In this document: positions 8,800 through 16,163 of the stretch, in pieces | How the letters are laid out: every line of letters starts with the position of its first letter | How positions within the stretch are numbered: the first letter of the stretch is position 1 | NCBI GenBank assembly: GCA_900541195.1 | Contig: UQIY01000037.1 | Span: forward strand, 1-21,625 | Length of the DNA stretch: 21,625 nucleotides | Source: an uncultured Collinsella sp. | GTDB taxonomy: Bacteria > Actinomycetota > Coriobacteriia > Coriobacteriales > Coriobacteriaceae | Direction: 5' to 3' | Translations under genes and position numbers: made by a program | The notes under the pieces: generated by a model | What the model was told of the DNA's origin: nothing | Seen by the model: the letters and a program-made list of their open reading frames with translations, nothing else | Database searches by the model: none

Positions 8800-9330
8800 A
8801 TGACGGAGTCTTATTTGCAGATCGCCGCAAACAACGAGGAGTTGGCGCGCGATATTGTCGAGCGCGCGAGTGCCCGTGGTGTGACGGTGTCGACGGCGGA
8901 GTCGCTGACGGCGGGCATGATCGCCTCGACGATTGCCGATATCCCGGGTGCCTCGGCGGTGCTTCGTGGCGGTGCGGTGACCTACTGCGATGAGATCAAA
9001 CATCGCGTGCTCGGCGTCGAGCAGGAAACGCTCGATCGGTTTAGTGCCGTGTCGCATCAGACGGCGCGCGAGATGGCCGCGGGCTCGCTTGAACTCTATC
9101 AGAGCGATATTGCCGTAAGCGCAACGGGCTACGCTGGGCCCGGTGGTGGCACCGAGCAAGACCCTGCCGGCACGTTCTATATTGGCTGGGCGTATCGCGC
9201 GGCCGATGGGGGAGCGCCGGTTGTCGAGTCTGCACGTTGTCATTATGAGGGCGATCGGTCGTGCGTTCGGGCCTATGCGGTCGCGGAGGCTTTGGAGTGC
9301 ATTGTCCGCGTGCTCAATTCTATGGAATAG
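8800..9330 (+). CDS. CinA C-terminal domain protein (PncC-type nicotinamide-nucleotide amidase)
   Basis: Stand-alone CinA C-terminal (CinA_C/PncC) domain of 176 aa. STAESLTAGMIAS, GGAVTYCDEIKHRVLGV and SATGYAGPGGGT are the family blocks. PncC enzymes deamidate nicotinamide mononucleotide to nicotinate mononucleotide in NAD recycling. The N-terminal MoCF/COG1058 domain of full-length CinA is absent, as in E. coli PncC. ATG 8800 is preferred; an in-frame GTG at 8794 with a weak AGG upstream is an alternative and adds two residues. Its position between pgsA and recA is the classic cinA location. A strong hairpin follows the stop. Confidence 0.9.
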   Translation: MTESYLQIAANNEELARDIVERASARGVTVSTAESLTAGMIASTIADIPGASAVLRGGAVTYCDEIKHRVLGVEQETLDRFSAVSHQTAREMAAGSLELYQSDIAVSATGYAGPGGGTEQDPAGTFYIGWAYRAADGGAPVVESARCHYEGDRSCVRAYAVAEALECIVRVLNSME

Positions 9331-9337
9331 ACGTGGT

Positions 9338-9361
9338 TTAAGGGGCCTTAGGGCCCCTTAA
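9338..9361. terminator. Hairpin terminator after the pgsA–cinA operon
   Basis: TTAAGGGGCC and GGCCCCTTAA form a perfect 10-bp stem with a 4-nt loop (TTAG), eight bases after the cinA-type stop codon. The T-tract is short, so efficiency is uncertain. Its position, directly after an operon end and before the recA promoter, supports a terminator role. Confidence 0.65.
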
Positions 9362-9459
9362 TTGTGGAGATAGGGACCTTTGACGGTATTGGTGTTTGCG
9401 CTGGTATGTGGCCTAAATTTGTTCGAGCAGTCGTATTTGTGATTGGCGCGGTCAAGCGT

Positions 9460-9500
9460 TTGGTCGGTGATTGGTCGGCGTTTGGTCGGGTTTTGGAATG
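9460..9500 (+). repeat. 11-bp phased direct repeats upstream of recA promoter
   Basis: TTGGTCGG occurs at 9460-9467, 9471-9478 and 9482-9489, exactly 11 bp apart, with a decayed fourth copy TTGGAATG at 9493-9500. The repeat phase is close to one DNA helical turn. The array ends about 30 bp before the recA -35 element. It could be an activator or nucleoid-protein array, or a chance G/T-rich slippage product. Confidence 0.6.
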
Positions 9501-9528
9501 GTCAGGTGCATATGATGAATCTGAACGG

Positions 9529-9557
9529 TTGACCACGAACAGCCGTTCGTTTATTAT
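9529..9557 (+). promoter_or_regulatory. recA promoter
   Basis: TTGACC (9529-9534) and TATTAT (9552-9557) are separated by an optimal 17 bp. The predicted transcript starts near 9564, giving a leader of about 24 nt with the strong Shine-Dalgarno AAGAGGAGG at 9572-9580. The LexA box occupies nearly the whole spacer, so repressor binding would block RNA polymerase directly. Confidence 0.85.
9536..9549. promoter_or_regulatory. LexA (SOS) operator of recA
   Basis: CGAAC-AGCC-GTTCG matches the Gram-positive/actinobacterial LexA box (CGAAC-N4-GTTCG) in all ten conserved positions and extends symmetrically to ACGAAC…GTTCGT (9535-9550). It sits between the -35 and -10 of the recA promoter. Confidence 0.9.
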
Positions 9558-9587
9558 CGTTTCAGGTTGTTAAGAGGAGGGCTATTC

Positions 9588-10736
9588 ATGGCCAAGAATT
9601 CAGGTCCCGTACGTACCGTTCATGCACGCACGACGGGCAAAGAGCGCGACGAGATGATCGCCACCACCAAGGCCGAGATCGAGAAGAAGTTCGGCCAGGG
9701 CTCTATTATGAGGTATGGCGACGGCGGTCCCGAGCTCGAGGTCGAAGCTATTCCGACGGGCTCTCTGGCGCTCGATGCCGCCTTGGGTATCGGCGGCGTG
9801 CCGCGCGGCCGTATCGTCGAGATTTATGGCCCCGAGTCCTCCGGTAAGACGACGCTTTCGCTCGAGATCCTTGCAGAGGCGCAGGCCATGGGCGGCGTCG
9901 TGGCATTTATCGATGCCGAGCATGCGCTTGATCCCACCTATGCCGCGCGCATCGGTGTCGATATCGACGAGGTCCTCATTTCCCAGCCCGATACGGGCGA
10001 GCAGGCGCTCGAGATCGTCGATATGCTTGTGCGCTCCGGCGCCATCGACGCCATCGTCGTCGACTCTGTTGCCGCTTTGACTCCGCGTGCCGAGATTGAG
10101 GGCGAGATCGGTGACACGACCGTGGGCCTGCAGGCTCGTTTGATGAGCCAGGCACTCCGCAAGCTTGCCGGCTCGCTTTCCAAGTCCAACACGACCTGCA
10201 TCTTCATTAACCAGCTGCGCGAGAAGATCGGCGTCATGTTCGGCAACCCCGAGACCACCACGGGCGGCCGCGCGCTCAAGTTCTTCTCTTCCGTGCGAAT
10301 CGATATTCGCAAAATCGATACCATCAAGCTCAAGGACGAGGTTATCGGCAATCGCGTGCGTGCCAAGGTCGTTAAGAACAAGGTGGCCGCCCCGTTCCGC
10401 TCGGCCGAGTTTGACATCATGTATGGCACCGGCATCTCCAAAGAGGGCTCGATTCTGGATATGGCCGTCGAGTGCGGCATCTGCAAAAAGATGGGGTCCT
10501 GGTTTGCCTATGGCGAGGATAAGCTCGGCAACGGTCGCGAGGCCGCCAAGACGTTCCTGCGCGAGCACCCCGATTGCGCCGACGAGATCGAGCACAAGGT
10601 TCGCCTTGCCTGCGGCCTTGAGTATGACGATGATGCCCCCTCCGAGGTTGAGTTGACCGATCAGCCCGCCCCCGAGGAGTTTGACGAGCTGTACGCCATC
10701 GATGGCTCCGCGATGCTCGACGATGACGACGAGTAG
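9588..10736 (+). CDS. recA: Recombinase RecA
   Basis: RecA of 382 aa: forms filaments on single-stranded DNA, catalyses strand exchange and stimulates LexA self-cleavage. Walker A is GPESSGKT at 81-88. Walker B AIVVDS ends at D159-S160 and is followed by VAALTPRAEIEGE; the L2 region TTGGRALKFFSSVR is intact. There is a longer N-terminus than in E. coli and a strongly acidic C-terminal tail ending DDDDE, typical of RecA. ATG 9588 is chosen for the Shine-Dalgarno AAGAGGAGG seven bases upstream; the frame also opens at TTG 9567, but that lies inside the leader. It is SOS-regulated through the operator in its promoter and followed 11 nt later by recX. Confidence 0.98.
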   Translation: MAKNSGPVRTVHARTTGKERDEMIATTKAEIEKKFGQGSIMRYGDGGPELEVEAIPTGSLALDAALGIGGVPRGRIVEIYGPESSGKTTLSLEILAEAQAMGGVVAFIDAEHALDPTYAARIGVDIDEVLISQPDTGEQALEIVDMLVRSGAIDAIVVDSVAALTPRAEIEGEIGDTTVGLQARLMSQALRKLAGSLSKSNTTCIFINQLREKIGVMFGNPETTTGGRALKFFSSVRIDIRKIDTIKLKDEVIGNRVRAKVVKNKVAAPFRSAEFDIMYGTGISKEGSILDMAVECGICKKMGSWFAYGEDKLGNGREAAKTFLREHPDCADEIEHKVRLACGLEYDDDAPSEVELTDQPAPEEFDELYAIDGSAMLDDDDE

Positions 10737-10747
10737 CGGATGCCGAC

Positions 10748-11440
10748 ATGTCATATACGGTGACCGAGACCACGGTCGTCTTTCCCGATAAGAAGGCGGC
10801 CTCCTCGTTCTCGAGCGGCTATGCGTCTAAAAAGCCCTGCGCGCATATCGATTGCGATCTCGAGGGCGGTTTCGAACGTTCCATCTGGATTCCCGTGCGC
10901 GTGGCGCGCCTGTACGTTAAAAACCGCCCCGACCTTCCCTGTGATTGGGATGACTTTCGCGAGGTAGTGCAGCTTATCGAACGTAAATGTGCGCTCACCA
11001 TGGTGACCGAGATGCTTTCGCGCCGCGATCATGCCACGGGTGAGGTACGCGATAAGTTGGCGCGCTATGGCTTTCGACAGCCTGCGATCGATTTTGCCGT
11101 TGCTCGAGCGACCGAGTATCGTTTTTTGGATGAGAACCGCTTTTGCTCGTACTTTATCGAAGAGCGTAAGCGTCGCGGCTGGGGACAGCGCAAGATCGAG
11201 GTTGAGCTCAAACGCCGTCATGTTGTGCTTGACGATATCCCCGGGTATCCCGAGGCGTATTTTGCCGCGGATGATGACTTGGCCCGCGCTTCGGCTTTGC
11301 TCGCTAAACGTCGCGTTCCCGAAGTACGTGCATTCGAAAAGCTCGTCAGATTTTTGATGGGTAAAGGCTTCTCGTATCACATCGCCGCCGATGCCGTTAG
11401 GGCGCGCCTCGATGCCTTAAGCGAGGAATGCACCGTGTAA
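10748..11440 (+). CDS. recX: Regulatory protein RecX
   Basis: RecX-like modulator of 230 aa, which caps or destabilises RecA filaments and inhibits RecA activity. The three-helix repeats typical of RecX can be recognised in the MLSRRDHATGEVRDKLARYGF, RFLDENRFCSYFIEERKRRGWGQRKIEVELKRR and C-terminal FLMGKGFSYHIAADAVR blocks. About 75 extra residues at the N-terminus precede the core, as in other actinobacterial RecX proteins. It lies 11 nt after recA with no promoter between them, so it should be induced together with recA by DNA damage. The Shine-Dalgarno is weak, suggesting lower expression than RecA. Confidence 0.92.
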   Translation: MSYTVTETTVVFPDKKAASSFSSGYASKKPCAHIDCDLEGGFERSIWIPVRVARLYVKNRPDLPCDWDDFREVVQLIERKCALTMVTEMLSRRDHATGEVRDKLARYGFRQPAIDFAVARATEYRFLDENRFCSYFIEERKRRGWGQRKIEVELKRRHVVLDDIPGYPEAYFAADDDLARASALLAKRRVPEVRAFEKLVRFLMGKGFSYHIAADAVRARLDALSEECTV

Positions 11441-11502
11441 GCGTGCATCCGTTACGCCCCTGCCGTTCACCGCTCGATTGGCGCCGTGCTGGGTGCGTTT
11501 AT

Positions 11503-11531
11503 TTGACAGTTGTTGCGGTTCAACGTAGGAT
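11503..11531 (+). promoter_or_regulatory. Promoter of the rny operon
   Basis: A consensus TTGACA -35 (11503-11508) and TAGGAT -10 (11526-11531) are 17 bp apart. Transcription would start near 11538, leaving a leader of about 160 nt before RNase Y. There is no LexA box here, so the rny–hflX group is probably not under direct SOS control. Confidence 0.8.
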
Positions 11532-11560
11532 AATTACTGTCATTTGCTTTGTGATATGTG

Positions 11561-11662
11561 CTCATCTGTGATGAGTTTGTTTATATGTTTATCTGTATCC
11601 GACCCGCATAAGCTGCGCCCATATTACTCAAATGTCGCGAGCCGTTCGTAAGGACGGTTCGC
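11561..11662 (+). promoter_or_regulatory. Structured 5' leader of rny
   Basis: The predicted leader holds two hairpins. CTCATC/GATGAG (11561-11566 with 11570-11575) is followed by a T-rich stretch, giving a weak terminator-like element. GCGAGCCGT/ACGGTTCGC (11637-11645 with 11654-11662) is a 9-bp stem with one G·U pair and an 8-nt loop, ending about 25 nt before the Shine-Dalgarno. No known riboswitch class is recognised. Attenuation or feedback cleavage by RNase Y are possibilities, not shown. Confidence 0.45.
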
Positions 11663-11697
11663 TTTGCTGTGTAACGAATCCATAAAAAGGAGTGAGC

Positions 11698-13248
11698 ATG
11701 CCTATCATTGCAGCGCTCGTTGGCCTCGTTTTGGGTGCCATCGCCGCCATTGCCTACATGCGCACCGCCAAGAAGGGTAGTCTTCACGAGGCCGACGAAA
11801 AGATTCAGTCGGCACACGCGCAGGCAGAGTCCCTGATCGGTGATGCTAAGCGTCAGGCCGAGACCCTCAAAAAAGAGGCTCTGCTCGAGGCTAAGGAAGA
11901 GATCATCAAGAACAAACAGGCCGCCGAGGCCGAGGACAAGCAGCGCAAGAGCGAGATTCGCACGCTCGAAAATCGCGTGATGCAGCGTGAGGAATCGCTC
12001 GATCGCCGCAACGATGCGCTCGATAAGCGCGAGCATCAGCTGTCCAGCCAGGCCGGTCAGGTCGAGAAGCGCTCTCGCGAGCTTGAGGAGCTCTGCGCCA
12101 AGCAGACTTCCGAGCTTGAGCGTATTGCCGACCTTACGCGCGAGGACGCTCACAAGGAGCTGCTTGACAAGGTCCGCGGCGAGGTTACCCACGAGGCGGC
12201 CACCATCATCCGTGAGTCCGAGCAGCAGGTCCGCGCCGAGTGCCACAAGACCGCTCAGGAGATTCTCTCCCTGGCGATTCAGCGTTGCGCCGCCGACCAT
12301 ACCGCCGAGGTTACCGTCACTTCCGTGCACATTCCCTCCGATGACCTCAAGGGTCGCATCATCGGTCGCGAGGGTCGCAACATCCGCACCTTTGAGCAGG
12401 TGTCCGGTGTCAACCTCGTGATTGACGACACCCCCGAGACCGTTGTGCTTTCGAGCTTCGATCCGGTCCGTCGTGAGACTGCCCGCGTGGCGCTCGAGAA
12501 CCTCATTGCCGACGGTCGTATTCACCCCGCCCGCATCGAGGAGATGTACCACAAGGCCGCCGACTTGGTTCAGCAGCGTGTGCGCGAGGCCGGCGAGCAG
12601 GCCGCCTTCGATACCGGTATCCACGACCTGCATCCCGAGATCGTCAAGACCCTGGGTGCTCTGCGCTACCGCACCTCGTTTGGTCAGAACGTGCTGCAGC
12701 ACTCGCTTGAGGTTTCTGACCTGTGCGGCGTTATGGCCTCCGAGCTTGGTCTGGACGTTGTGACCGCCAAGCGTGCCGGTCTTCTGCACGACCTGGGCAA
12801 GGCCATCGACCACGACGTTGAGGGTCCGCATGCTGTGATTGGCGCCGAGCTTGCCCGCCGTTATGGCGAGAAGCCCGTTATCGTCCACGCGATCGAGGCC
12901 CATCATGCCGATGTTGACCCCAACACGGTGCTCGACGTTCTGGTCCAGGCTGCCGATGCCGTCTCCGCTTCTCGCCCCGGTGCCCGCCGCGAGTCGGCTG
13001 AGAACTACATCAAGCGCCTTGAGAAGCTCGAGGAGATCGCCAACTCTCACGACGGCGTCGAGCGCACCTATGCCATGCAGGCCGGTCGCGAGGTTCATGT
13101 CATGGTTCAGCCGGACAAGATCTCCGATGCCCAGTCCACGGTGCTTGCGCACGATATCGCCCATCAGATCGAGGAAGAGATGGAGTATCCCGGTCAGGTG
13201 CGCGTTGTCGTGATTCGCGAGAGTCGTGCCGTCGATATCGCTAAATAA
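11698..13248 (+). CDS. rny: Ribonuclease Y
   Basis: Membrane-anchored endoribonuclease of 516 aa that starts bulk mRNA decay. A single N-terminal transmembrane helix (about 2-21) is followed by a long charged coiled coil (about 25-170). The KH domain contains GRIIGREGRNIRTFE, and the HD phosphohydrolase domain contains the LLHDLGKAID metal site and AIEAHHAD. ATG 11698 is chosen because AGGAG at 11688-11692 is well spaced; a GTG at 11692 in the same frame overlaps that Shine-Dalgarno. It has its own promoter and long leader. Together with RNase J at 276-1946, the window encodes two major RNA-decay nucleases. The next gene begins two bases after the stop. Confidence 0.97.
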   Translation: MPIIAALVGLVLGAIAAIAYMRTAKKGSLHEADEKIQSAHAQAESLIGDAKRQAETLKKEALLEAKEEIIKNKQAAEAEDKQRKSEIRTLENRVMQREESLDRRNDALDKREHQLSSQAGQVEKRSRELEELCAKQTSELERIADLTREDAHKELLDKVRGEVTHEAATIIRESEQQVRAECHKTAQEILSLAIQRCAADHTAEVTVTSVHIPSDDLKGRIIGREGRNIRTFEQVSGVNLVIDDTPETVVLSSFDPVRRETARVALENLIADGRIHPARIEEMYHKAADLVQQRVREAGEQAAFDTGIHDLHPEIVKTLGALRYRTSFGQNVLQHSLEVSDLCGVMASELGLDVVTAKRAGLLHDLGKAIDHDVEGPHAVIGAELARRYGEKPVIVHAIEAHHADVDPNTVLDVLVQAADAVSASRPGARRESAENYIKRLEKLEEIANSHDGVERTYAMQAGREVHVMVQPDKISDAQSTVLAHDIAHQIEEEMEYPGQVRVVVIRESRAVDIAK

Positions 13249-13249
13249 C

Positions 13250-14335
13250 ATGAACGACGCGAACGAGCTCATCTCATTTATCGCGTCGATGTCGGGGGAG
13301 GGCAACCTTCGCGTCGAGGAAAACCTTGGCGAGGGGTATGTCCGCCTCCGCGTTTCGGAGGCCGAGCGCCGTCAGGCCAAGCATGACATTCAGCATGTAG
13401 AGGACATTGTCATCGAGATGCTGCGTAATGCTCGTGATGCTGGAGCCGATAAGGTCTATCTTGCCACGACCAAGGAGGAGGGTGTTCGCACCCTCCTCTT
13501 CCTGGATAACGGTTCGGGTGTGCCGCAGGATATGCAGGAGCGTATCTTTGATGCCCGCGTTACCTCCAAGCTGGAGAGCATGAAAATGGACCGTTGGGGT
13601 GTTCACGGTCGTGGTATGGCGCTGTTCTCTATCAAGCAGAACACGGATGAGGCACGCGTTGTTACATCGGGCGTCGATTTGGGTTCCGCGTTTAAGGTGT
13701 GCGTTGCCACCGATCGCTTGGGCGAGCGCGCCGACCAGTCGAGCTGGCCTCAGGCGGTTAAAGACGAAGACGGTCGCTATGTATGCGCTCGTGGTCCTCA
13801 TAACATCATTCGCGCGGCCTGTGAGTTTGCCCTTGAGGAGCTGCGTGGCTGCGATGTGTATCTGGGCTCTCCGTCCGAGATTGCTGCGACCCTGTATGCT
13901 CAGGCTTCGAACCGTCTCGATACGTCGCGCCTGCTCTTTATCGACGACGAGTGCGAGCTTCCGGTTATCGATCGCTTGGGCCTTGCCTCGGATGCCGAGG
14001 ACTTTATCCGGATCTGCTCCGGGCTGGGTCTCGAGATGTCCGAGCGCACTGCCCACCGTATTCTGTCGGGACAGATTAAGCCCGTTCGCGGCGTGTCCGC
14101 GCGTCTGCTGCGCGAACGCGATTCCACCTCGCATGCGCCGGCTCCCGTCGATCTTGCCAAGGACCGTCGAGGCCTTCGTATCGCCAAGGATGATATGGCG
14201 CAGTTTTCGCGTGCGGTCGAGCGTGACTTTAACGACCTCGCCGCCCGGTATTACCTCAATCTGTGCGGCGACCCTAAGATTCGCGTTTCGCGTGATCGCA
14301 TCACGGTGACGTTCGATCTTGCCAAAGAGGAATAA
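13250..14335 (+). CDS. GHKL-superfamily ATP-binding protein of unknown function
   Basis: Soluble protein of 361 aa with the Bergerat ATP-binding fold shared by gyrase B, Hsp90, histidine kinases and MutL. The N-box is EMLRNARDAGA with E56 and N60 in the catalytic base and Mg-binding positions. The G1 box is DNGSG (86-90), and the G2 box GVHGRG starts at G117. There is no transmembrane helix, phospho-acceptor H-box or obvious MutL C-terminal domain. Residues about 170-361 match nothing I recognise. ATG 13250 follows the rny stop by one base and has no clear Shine-Dalgarno, implying translational coupling; GTG 13226 is a less likely alternative. It occupies the position between rny and spoVS where many Firmicutes carry the phosphodiesterase ymdB. 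The ATPase fold is secure; the function is unknown. Confidence 0.85.
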   Translation: MNDANELISFIASMSGEGNLRVEENLGEGYVRLRVSEAERRQAKHDIQHVEDIVIEMLRNARDAGADKVYLATTKEEGVRTLLFLDNGSGVPQDMQERIFDARVTSKLESMKMDRWGVHGRGMALFSIKQNTDEARVVTSGVDLGSAFKVCVATDRLGERADQSSWPQAVKDEDGRYVCARGPHNIIRAACEFALEELRGCDVYLGSPSEIAATLYAQASNRLDTSRLLFIDDECELPVIDRLGLASDAEDFIRICSGLGLEMSERTAHRILSGQIKPVRGVSARLLRERDSTSHAPAPVDLAKDRRGLRIAKDDMAQFSRAVERDFNDLAARYYLNLCGDPKIRVSRDRITVTFDLAKEE

Positions 14336-14341
14336 AATCTT

Positions 14342-14359
14342 TACCGAGTCCGCTCGGTA
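14342..14359. promoter_or_regulatory. Palindrome in the putative spoVS promoter
   Basis: TACCGAG-TCCG-CTCGGTA is a perfect 7-bp inverted repeat. It overlaps a possible -35 (TTTACC, 14340-14345) and lies within the 17-bp spacer to a possible -10 (TACAGT, 14363-14368). It may be an operator, or a weak hairpin ending the upstream transcript; no T-run follows. Confidence 0.4.
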
Positions 14360-14409
14360 CGATACAGTTATTGCAGTTAAAACGTACTTTTAAACGCAGG
14401 AGTTTCTTC

Positions 14410-14727
14410 ATGGATTGCCTGAAGGTATCAAGCAAATCATCGCCCGCGTCCGTTGCCGGCGCCATTGCCGGCATGGTCAAAGATGGCGTCCCCGTCAACA
14501 TTCAATGCGTTGGCGCCGGTGCCGTCAACCAGGCCATCAAGGCCGTTGCCATTGCGCGCGGCTTTCTGATTCCGACCGGCTTCGATGTCTCCTGCGCGCC
14601 GGTGTTCTCCGACATCCTCATTAACGGGGAGTCGCGCACGGCAATCCGCCTCTCTATCTACGTTCACCAGATTAATCGGGCTGCTATGGATAACGTCGTC
14701 ATGGACGACGTTAAGCCTGTTGCGTAA
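14410..14727 (+). CDS. spoVS: Stage V sporulation protein S-like (SpoVS/Alba-like)
   Basis: Small protein of 105 aa with the SpoVS fold, related to Alba nucleic-acid-binding proteins. LKVSSKSSPASVAGAIAGM, GAGAVNQAIKAVAIARGFL and a C-terminal ESRTAIRLSIYV block match the family closely. It has about 20 more C-terminal residues than the 86-aa Bacillus protein. SpoVS is needed for late sporulation in Bacillus, yet it also occurs in many non-sporulating bacteria, where its role is unclear; nothing else here suggests sporulation. ATG 14410 has AGGAG at 14398-14402; the frame opens further upstream without support. A possible promoter and palindrome precede it. Confidence 0.93.
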   Translation: MDCLKVSSKSSPASVAGAIAGMVKDGVPVNIQCVGAGAVNQAIKAVAIARGFLIPTGFDVSCAPVFSDILINGESRTAIRLSIYVHQINRAAMDNVVMDDVKPVA

Positions 14728-14792
14728 ACGATCCACCTGCACGCTTGTAGCACCTATGCGCCCCGTCGATACCATCGTTAGGATGTAAGCTC

Positions 14793-16163
14793 ATGGACCA
14801 GCGTTCCGTACGCGATATTCTTGCCGGTAAAACCTACTTTATCCGCACATTCGGCTGCCAGATGAACCAGCACGACTCCGAGCGCGTGAGTGGCTTGCTC
14901 GATTCATATGGCTGTCTTATGGCGCTCGATCCCGAGCATGCCGATATTGTCGTGTTCATGACGTGCTGTGTGCGCGAGGCTGCCGATACGCGCCTGTACG
15001 GTCAGTGTAATTCCTGCAAGAGCCTTCCTCCTTCGCCTTCGGGTAAGCGCGTGGTCGCCGTGGGCGGCTGCATCGCCCAGCGCGATGGCGAGGGCTTGCT
15101 CACCAACGTCGATAACGTCAACGTCATTTTTGGCACCCATTCCATTGCGCACGTGGCCGAGCTTATCGCCGAGGCGTTTTTGGATGGCAAGCGCCATATC
15201 CGCACGAATGAGCATGAGGATACCGACGCCATGAGTATGCCGTGGCATCGCGAGACGCAGTATCACGCATGGGTGCCCATTATGACGGGCTGCAACAACT
15301 TCTGTACGTACTGCATCGTGCCCTACGTCCGTGGTCGCGAGAAGAGTCGTCCCTTCGAGGAGATTGTCGATGAGGTGACCGGGCTCGTGCGCCAGGGCGT
15401 GCGCGAGATTACGCTGCTGGGACAGAACGTTAACTCCTACGGTCGCGATCTCTTTGGCAAGCCGCGTTTCGCCGATCTGCTGCGCGCCGTGGGCGATACG
15501 GGCGTCGAGCGCATCTTCTTTACCTCTTCTCATCCTAAGGATCTGCTGCCCGAGACCATTGATGCTATGGCCGAGACGCCCGCCGTCATGCCGCAGCTTC
15601 ACCTGGCCGTTCAGTCGGGTTCCACGCGCATCCTTAAAGAGATGAATCGTCGTTATACACGTGAGGATTATCTGGGCTTGGTCGATCGTATTCGTAACCG
15701 TATGCCCGATATTGCGCTTTCGACCGACATCATCGTGGGCTTCCCGGGTGAGACTGAGGAAGACTTTGAGCAGACGCTCTCGCTTGCCGAGACGGTGCGC
15801 TATGCTCAGGCCTACACGTTTATTTACTCCAAGCGCGCCGGTACCCCGGCAGCTGAAATTTATGATCCCACCCCGCATGAGGTTATCCTTGAGCGCTTTA
15901 ACCGTCTGGTCAAGGTTATCGAGACGACGGCACACGAGTTTAACCAGGGCGAGCTTCACACTGTGGTGCCTGCGCTCATTGAGGGCACGAGCAAGAAGAA
16001 CGACGCTGTCCTTCTGGGCAAGAGCCCTAAGAACCAGACGGTGCATGCGCCGATTCCTGCTGGCTATAGCATCGATCAGCTTATCGGCAAGATCGTCGAT
16101 GTTGATATTGATGTCGCCAAGACGTGGTATCTGTCTGGCTCCGTCGTGGGCGAGCCTCGCTAA
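14793..16163 (+). CDS. miaB: tRNA-2-methylthio-N6-dimethylallyladenosine synthase MiaB
   Basis: Radical-SAM methylthiotransferase of 456 aa that adds the 2-methylthio group to isopentenyl-adenosine 37 of tRNAs reading U-starting codons. The auxiliary cluster cysteines are C22 (FGCQMNQHDSE), C58 and C93 (GGCIAQR). The SAM cluster motif GCNNFCTYC gives C167, C171 and C174, followed by VPYVRGREKSR, a MiaB signature. A TRAM domain is at the C-terminus. The usual NTCAVRE block reads MTCCVREAAD, so the Asn before C58 is replaced and an extra cysteine is present; more cysteines follow at C72 and C75. The start has AGGAT eight bases upstream. Its product acts on the base that MiaA makes, and miaA overlaps its stop codon. 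Confidence 0.96.
   Translation: MDQRSVRDILAGKTYFIRTFGCQMNQHDSERVSGLLDSYGCLMALDPEHADIVVFMTCCVREAADTRLYGQCNSCKSLPPSPSGKRVVAVGGCIAQRDGEGLLTNVDNVNVIFGTHSIAHVAELIAEAFLDGKRHIRTNEHEDTDAMSMPWHRETQYHAWVPIMTGCNNFCTYCIVPYVRGREKSRPFEEIVDEVTGLVRQGVREITLLGQNVNSYGRDLFGKPRFADLLRAVGDTGVERIFFTSSHPKDLLPETIDAMAETPAVMPQLHLAVQSGSTRILKEMNRRYTREDYLGLVDRIRNRMPDIALSTDIIVGFPGETEEDFEQTLSLAETVRYAQAYTFIYSKRAGTPAAEIYDPTPHEVILERFNRLVKVIETTAHEFNQGELHTVVPALIEGTSKKNDAVLLGKSPKNQTVHAPIPAGYSIDQLIGKIVDVDIDVAKTWYLSGSVVGEPR

Noticed and set aside
6760..9243. Very long minus-strand open frame (827 codons) opposite rimO, pgsA and the cinA-type gene
   Set aside because: It is antisense to three clear genes and is a by-product of GC-rich codon use; its product is rich in Arg, His and Asp with no domain.
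9419..9432. GTTCGAGC-like sequence as another SOS half site
   Set aside because: Only one half site (GTTCG) is present at 9421-9425, and the partner half is missing at the required spacing.
9364..9573. Open frame of 69 codons between cinA-type gene and recA
   Set aside because: It starts at GTG right after a terminator hairpin without a ribosome site, and it runs through the phased repeats, the LexA box and the recA promoter; it resembles no known protein.
11581..13305. Long minus-strand open frame opposite rny
   Set aside because: It lies antisense to the unmistakable RNase Y coding region and has low-complexity Leu/Gly/Val composition typical of shadows.
13250..14335. Reading this gene as mutL, because MutL is a GHKL protein and often lies near miaA
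   Set aside because: The G2 box (GVHGRGMALFS) lacks the MutL GFRGEAL pattern, the protein is far shorter than MutL, and mutS is absent here.
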